From Larix sibirica (Eukaryota; Streptophyta; Pinopsida; Pinales; Pinaceae): a stretch of DNA of 11,020 nt. Shown in pieces: positions 7,549 through 11,020 of the stretch. The notes below the pieces were generated by a model. That model was not told the DNA's origin, searched no databases, and worked only from the letters and a program-made list of their open reading frames with translations. The stretch is from the NCBI GenBank assembly GCA_004151065.3, contig NWUY0300016308.1, positions 24,227 through 35,246 on the forward strand, read 5' to 3'. How positions within the stretch are numbered: the stretch's first letter is position 1; each line of letters starts with the position of its first letter. The position numbers and the translations under genes are program-made.

Positions 7549-7651
7549 AATGAGATGGAGACTCTACATTATGAGATTTTGATCTCATACAAGACTCGGG
7601 ATTCACTAAGTTCCACGAGTCTAGATTCATTCTACCATCTTATCCATTAAT

Positions 7652-7661
7652 CTATATAAAG
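7652..7661 (+). promoter_or_regulatory. TATA box of repeat copy 2
   Basis: CTATATAAAG in the conserved block CCATTAATCTATATAAAGAA, at the position equivalent to 951-960 in copy 1. Transcription, if any, would run to the right, away from the repeat and towards the integrase fragment, on the opposite strand to it. Confidence 0.5.
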
Positions 7662-7700
7662 AAGGTTATTTCAGGGGAGAAGAGGATTTTAGTATTTGGG

Positions 7701-9257
7701 GATAATTGATCTTAGATTTGGGGTTTTTGGGAGGATTTGGAAGAAATAGATACATACTTCCCATTTACGTATTGACTCTTATATGCCATATATTTCATTT
7801 AGATCCGAGTTTTCTTTATCAGGGAGAGTGCCAAGGAGAGGGAGTTGGAGGAAGGTACCAAGAGGATCTTTCACTATTACTCAAGGTATTATTTCATGCT
7901 TGCAATTTCCATTATTATCAATATATGTACACATGTTTTTCCCCTCCATTGTATTCTTTTTCTGATTTTGTATGCATTGCATTGGTAGATATGATCTTTC
8001 CTTGAGAAGATTATACTAGATCTGAGTTATTTAATGATTCCTCTTGCTTGAAAAAGTTTGAGTTTGGTATCTTCTTTTATCTTTGTGTGTAGGTAGTAGG
8101 TGTGAGGAGCTGATGTTCGATGTATACATCTACATCAAATATGAATACACAAGTAAAATCATCAGGCATACGGTAAGGACCATTCTTATCCTACTTATCA
8201 TGCATCAATAGGATCAAGAATCATATATCCAGAAGGTAATTTTGTAGTGATCTATCTCATTGTCTGTCTCGGATCAAGGTTAGATCCAAGGGAAGTATCA
8301 CTTGATTGTAAGAGTGATTTTTCCTACAACATGATGGCCCCTATGAGGTAAATAGATATGGTTCTTTGGTATCTATAGAGAAATATCATTGAGGTTCCTT
8401 CTCAATTCATTTGACCATTGTGATGAATATCCATGGTAGTGACATATTATCATGGATTCATGTATATGAGCATGTGCATTGGATCTCATAATAGTTTTTG
8501 TTTTCCTCTTATCTAGATATTTTTTCCTATATGTATTAAGTGAGGCTAGATATACTAATGGTAAATAAACACTATTCATTTTGTATCTAGATACATACCT
8601 ATTTTTTTATATTATAACCATGGTTTTATGGTTTTCTTGTTTATAATTCTTAAATGGCGTGGTCATTTAATTCTTATGTCATATGGTAAATGCATGTTTT
8701 TCAACAATAGCTTAATGTAAAATATGACAATCAATTATGTAATTAGTTAGTGAATCATTCCATGAATTTAATATTCTTAGGAATTGAATGCATAAGTGAT
8801 AAATTTGAATCAATGTTCAATAATATGTCTCCTTAAATAGTTACTAGAAAGATTTGGATCACAAATATGATAAAATTTATTTAGTTGAGACACTAATAAT
8901 TGGAAAACCAATTTGATATTGATGTGTTAGATGATGAAAATTATAGATGATATAGAAAGTTGGATGATGGAACTATTTTCCACAACATTGTTGGTTGCAT
9001 AATTGAGAGAAACATCACCTCATCTCGAAAGTTGGTTAGTGTGAAAAAAAAATCACCCAAGAGGTGGAAGCAATCTTTCGAGTGTGAGGGATAGCACCAT
9101 CCACGAATCCTACATATAAAATTTCACTTATTGTGATCTAGAAATGCATTTCCAAGGCATGATAAATATCAACCATATCCAATGAAAAAATGAAAACTAA
9201 GTAAAATAAAAATCTTGACTTACAATATGTTATATGGGAATCATGGAGCATGACTTG
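7701..9257. other. AT-rich non-coding stretch
   Basis: I see no gene here. The 99-codon plus-strand frame at 7706-8005 is rich in Phe, Leu, Tyr and Cys and has no motif. The 68-codon minus frame at 8373-8579 is likewise featureless. The part next to 9258 should hold the 3' untranslated region, polypurine tract and 3' LTR of integrase element B, read on the minus strand, but I could not place a polypurine tract or LTR border with confidence. Confidence 0.45.
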
Positions 9258-10260
9258 TCATGCATAATATTTTTTTAGATAAATTCCATTGGAAGGATAA
9301 TATAAAAAGGTAGATTTGTAATCTACAAGCTCATATTATCCTTTTCATATCACATGACTCATATTGTAAGGGTCGTGTTAGATAGGCTCAAAATTTCCTA
9401 CCCCTAATTTATCATGATCATGGTCATCAACCAAAACCAAGTCACCTTTAGAAAATACCAAGGATGTCATTTTTTCATATTATTCATTTACATGTTTATT
9501 ATGAGTCTTGTTGGCTATGTTTGCATCTTGTTGATGTTCATCAAGTTGTTATAAGTATATGAGATGTTCTTCTTAGGATAATATATCAGGGAGGATTTCA
9601 ATAGAGAGTTTAAGCACAGTGATTTTGCATTCATTAAGTATAATTGCTTCCACACCATATGTAATATGAAAAGGAGTAAACAAGCTAGTAGTTTTCATTA
9701 ATCTTTAGTAATCCCACAAAGAAGAAAAAACATTATGTTCCAATTGGTTTTTGTTCTTGTTTATAGTCCTTTCTAACATAGTTTTTAAGACTTTATTCAG
9801 AGTCTCCACTTGGCCATTGGATTGAACATAGTAATAGGAATAATTTTCTTTCCTAAAAATTTACTTGGTTTCTCATTTGGACATCATGTGATTCTAGAAA
9901 TGAGATCCATGATTTGTTTGCATTTTCAATGGACACCAATCCAATCAATAATACGATTGAACATGAAAATGGTTTTTATATTTGCATCATTATTTGAAGT
10001 AGGCATAGCTTCATTCCACCTAGTAAAGTATTCAACAACCATTATAATGTAATGGTGACCATTCACTAATGCTATGTTACATGTCATGAAATCCACTCCT
10101 CACTTGGTTAAGGGGCCAGTGGTAACTATAGAGTGAAGTAGGGTATGAGGGGCTAGAAGATAGAAAGTTAGAAGTACCCTGCATCTAAAATTTTCTAGGT
10201 TGTTTCCATCCTAGAAATATGACTACCGCATTTTTCTACATATCTGAGGAATAGATGTAA
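9258..10260 (-). pseudogene. Ty3/gypsy integrase of element B, decayed
   Basis: Integrase inserts the cDNA copy of the element into the genome. Following the minus strand: a decayed zinc-domain end near 10222-10160 (YF, stop, DGNNLENFRC); GVDFM with the first catalytic Asp at 10091-10093; NGHHYIIMVVEYFTRW; EAMPTSNNDA; QTNHGSHF, where the second catalytic Asp is Asn (9912-9914); QSNGQVETLNKVLKTMLE with the catalytic Glu at 9804-9806; LWDY; TSLFTPFHITYGVEAI; LKLSIEILPD; LDEHQQDANIANKTHNK; KGDLVLV; GNFEP; YELVDY; and NGIYLKKYYA with a stop at 9258-9260. The core and C-terminal GPY/F-type domain are thus present in order. At least eight in-frame stops and a frameshift near 9930 rule out function. 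The sequence type fits the same gypsy group as element A. Confidence 0.9.
9293..9343. repeat. Nested perfect inverted repeats
   Basis: An outer stem of 11 bp pairs AAGGATAATAT (9293-9303) with ATATTATCCTT (9333-9343). An inner stem of 7 bp pairs GTAGATT (9310-9316) with AATCTAC (9320-9326) around a three-base loop. The hairpin falls in the integrase C-terminus (ELVDY region), so it may be a chance product of AT-rich decay. Confidence 0.6.
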
Positions 10261-11020
10261 AACGATTGTGGATCATATATGATCTAATTCCATCCCATTC
10301 TTGGAAAATAATTAGCAACACATATGGTATTAATGAGTTATGATGACATGTATGATCCCAAGGTGTTTCCTATATTAGGATAGCTTGACTTGTCTAATGC
10401 ATCCATAATTGATTGGGATAGGATGGAATCCCATCTAGATATTGACCCCTCCGTTACTATAGTGTGTAGAAGTGGCACCCAAAATTATTTGAAGTGTAAC
10501 ATGCATCCTTATCCCCATAAAACCTACTCACAAATGAAACATTGTACATATATGGTTCCCTTACATTGATAGTGGTGTAAATCCTACTATCTCGGTATTT
10601 GGATGCACCACTTGCTCAAAACATCGTGTTTCTTTGACCTGCCAAATTCCTCTAGATGTGCATTGGTCACTAAAATTTGTACTCTTGGAAACTTGTAGTA
10701 ATTTTCAAAGTTTCTATCTTGAAAGGGTTTAATTCATCCTTCCTCATCATTGATTATTGTTCTATTCTCAAGATTGACATGGTTTATGATCCATTTTATC
10801 ATTTTTACACAAGGAAAAATATCAAGACAAATAGCCACATTATGTATGTGAGACTCTCTAATGTTTGGTATACATCTCTATATTCCTGCTCTTCTTATGT
10901 TGGGTTAGCAAATAAGGAAGGACATGTTTCCTAATATTATACTATTTGAAACAACTACCTCATTGAGGGGAATGTTGCAATGCTACTTAAATGGAGGCTT
11001 ATATCACTAGTACAAAATGA
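10261..11020 (-). other. Probable pol sequence upstream of integrase, unreadable
   Basis: In the minus-strand sense this is where RNase H and the integrase zinc-domain start of element B should lie. I could not follow a domain: frames are short, and I find neither an RNase H ADAL-like motif nor a zinc-domain HH pair. Candidate coding-like scraps are a minus frame with NYYKFPRVQILVTNAHLEEF near 10720-10650 and one with GIRSYMIHNRFTSIPQIC near 10300-10240. The 85-codon plus-strand frame at 10677-10934 has no motif. The element's reverse transcriptase, if it survives, lies beyond the right edge. Confidence 0.35.

Larger units (their letters stand above)
7300..7700 (+). repeat. Promoter-repeat copy 2 (candidate LTR start)
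   Basis: This is the longest copy of the repeat also found at 473-655 and 658-1003, in the same orientation. It opens with GGGCGTCTATTATACCATTA and TTTTCCACCCTGGAGA, has three 52-bp internal units, then GAGATGGAGACTCTACATTA, TTCACTAAGTTCCACGAGTC, and the TATA block at 7652-7661. Similarity to copy 1 ends just past GGAGAAGAGGATT. The sequence behind it might be the R/U5 part of an LTR. A candidate end is TTTTTCCTACAACA near 8319-8332, but no clear primer-binding site follows, so this extension is speculative. Confidence 0.75.

Noticed and set aside
473-7700. The direct repeats as the two LTRs of element A
   Set aside because: Element A's own LTR edge is at 4921 beside its primer-binding site, and sequence left of 473 and right of 1003 does not match the flanks of copy 2. 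The repeats therefore belong to another family.
7706-8005. 99-codon plus-strand frame behind the TATA box of repeat copy 2
   Set aside because: The position is tempting, but the product is aromatic- and Cys-rich noise, and an overlapping frame is equally open. It is more likely non-coding R/U5-like sequence.
8319-8350. LTR end and tRNA-Met primer-binding site after TTTTTCCTACAACA
   Set aside because: The left part resembles a typical LTR end, but the following TGATGGCCCCTATGAGG does not match TGGTATCAGAGC well enough to call a primer-binding site.
9810-10052. 80-codon plus-strand open frame
   Set aside because: It lies opposite the integrase core, whose motifs are clear on the minus strand; it is a shadow frame.
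10677-10934. 85-codon plus-strand frame
   Set aside because: No motif, AT-driven composition, and opposite to the region where pol of element B should lie.

Overview
This window looks like intergenic DNA from a plant nuclear genome, probably a seed plant with a large, transposon-rich genome. It is AT-rich, has few CpG sites, and contains no intact host gene, rRNA, tRNA or CRISPR array. Nearly everything recognisable is decayed plant Ty3/gypsy LTR retrotransposon on the minus strand, plus short repeat families. I see no bacterial, phage or defence-type gene system.

Layout, left to right. 1-143 is a short minus-strand open frame running off the left edge; I do not recognise it. 473-1043 holds two adjacent plus-oriented copies, and a further scrap, of a repeat of about 345 bp with a TATA box. 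This resembles the U3/promoter part of an LTR from a different element. About 1048-4392 is the gag-protease half of retrotransposon A on the minus strand: gag start at 4392, Pro/Ser-rich N-terminal region, capsid-like core, zinc knuckle, aspartic protease, then a linker carrying five 33-bp tandem repeats. The element is cut off at about 1045, before reverse transcriptase. 4393-4902 is its leader, 4889-4920 its primer-binding site (apparently tRNA-Arg type), and an LTR edge begins at 4921 (a TG on the plus strand, so a CA end in the element's sense).

5230-7300 has no clear gene. It contains a 58-bp tandem array (5828-6091), a small three-copy repeat (6988-7110) and one unidentified 81-codon minus-strand frame (6270-6515). 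7300-7700 is a third copy of the TATA-bearing repeat, with three 52-bp internal units, and may be the start of an LTR. 7700-9250 is AT-rich and featureless to me. 9258 to about 10260 is the integrase end of a second minus-strand gypsy element (B), related to A in type. Its reading frame can be followed from the region of the first catalytic Asp to the C-terminal stop despite many stops and one catalytic substitution.

How the parts relate. In the minus-strand sense the order is integrase (B), about 4.3 kb of non-coding sequence, LTR edge, primer-binding site, gag, protease (A). This is not the order of one intact element. The simplest reading is two incomplete elements head to tail, with B's 5' half beyond the right edge and A's 3' half deleted at the junction near 1045. 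Both copies are dead. The most unusual points are the truncation junction, the 33-bp array inside the pol linker, the inverted 52-bp unit in one promoter repeat, and the long tRNA-like primer-binding region.
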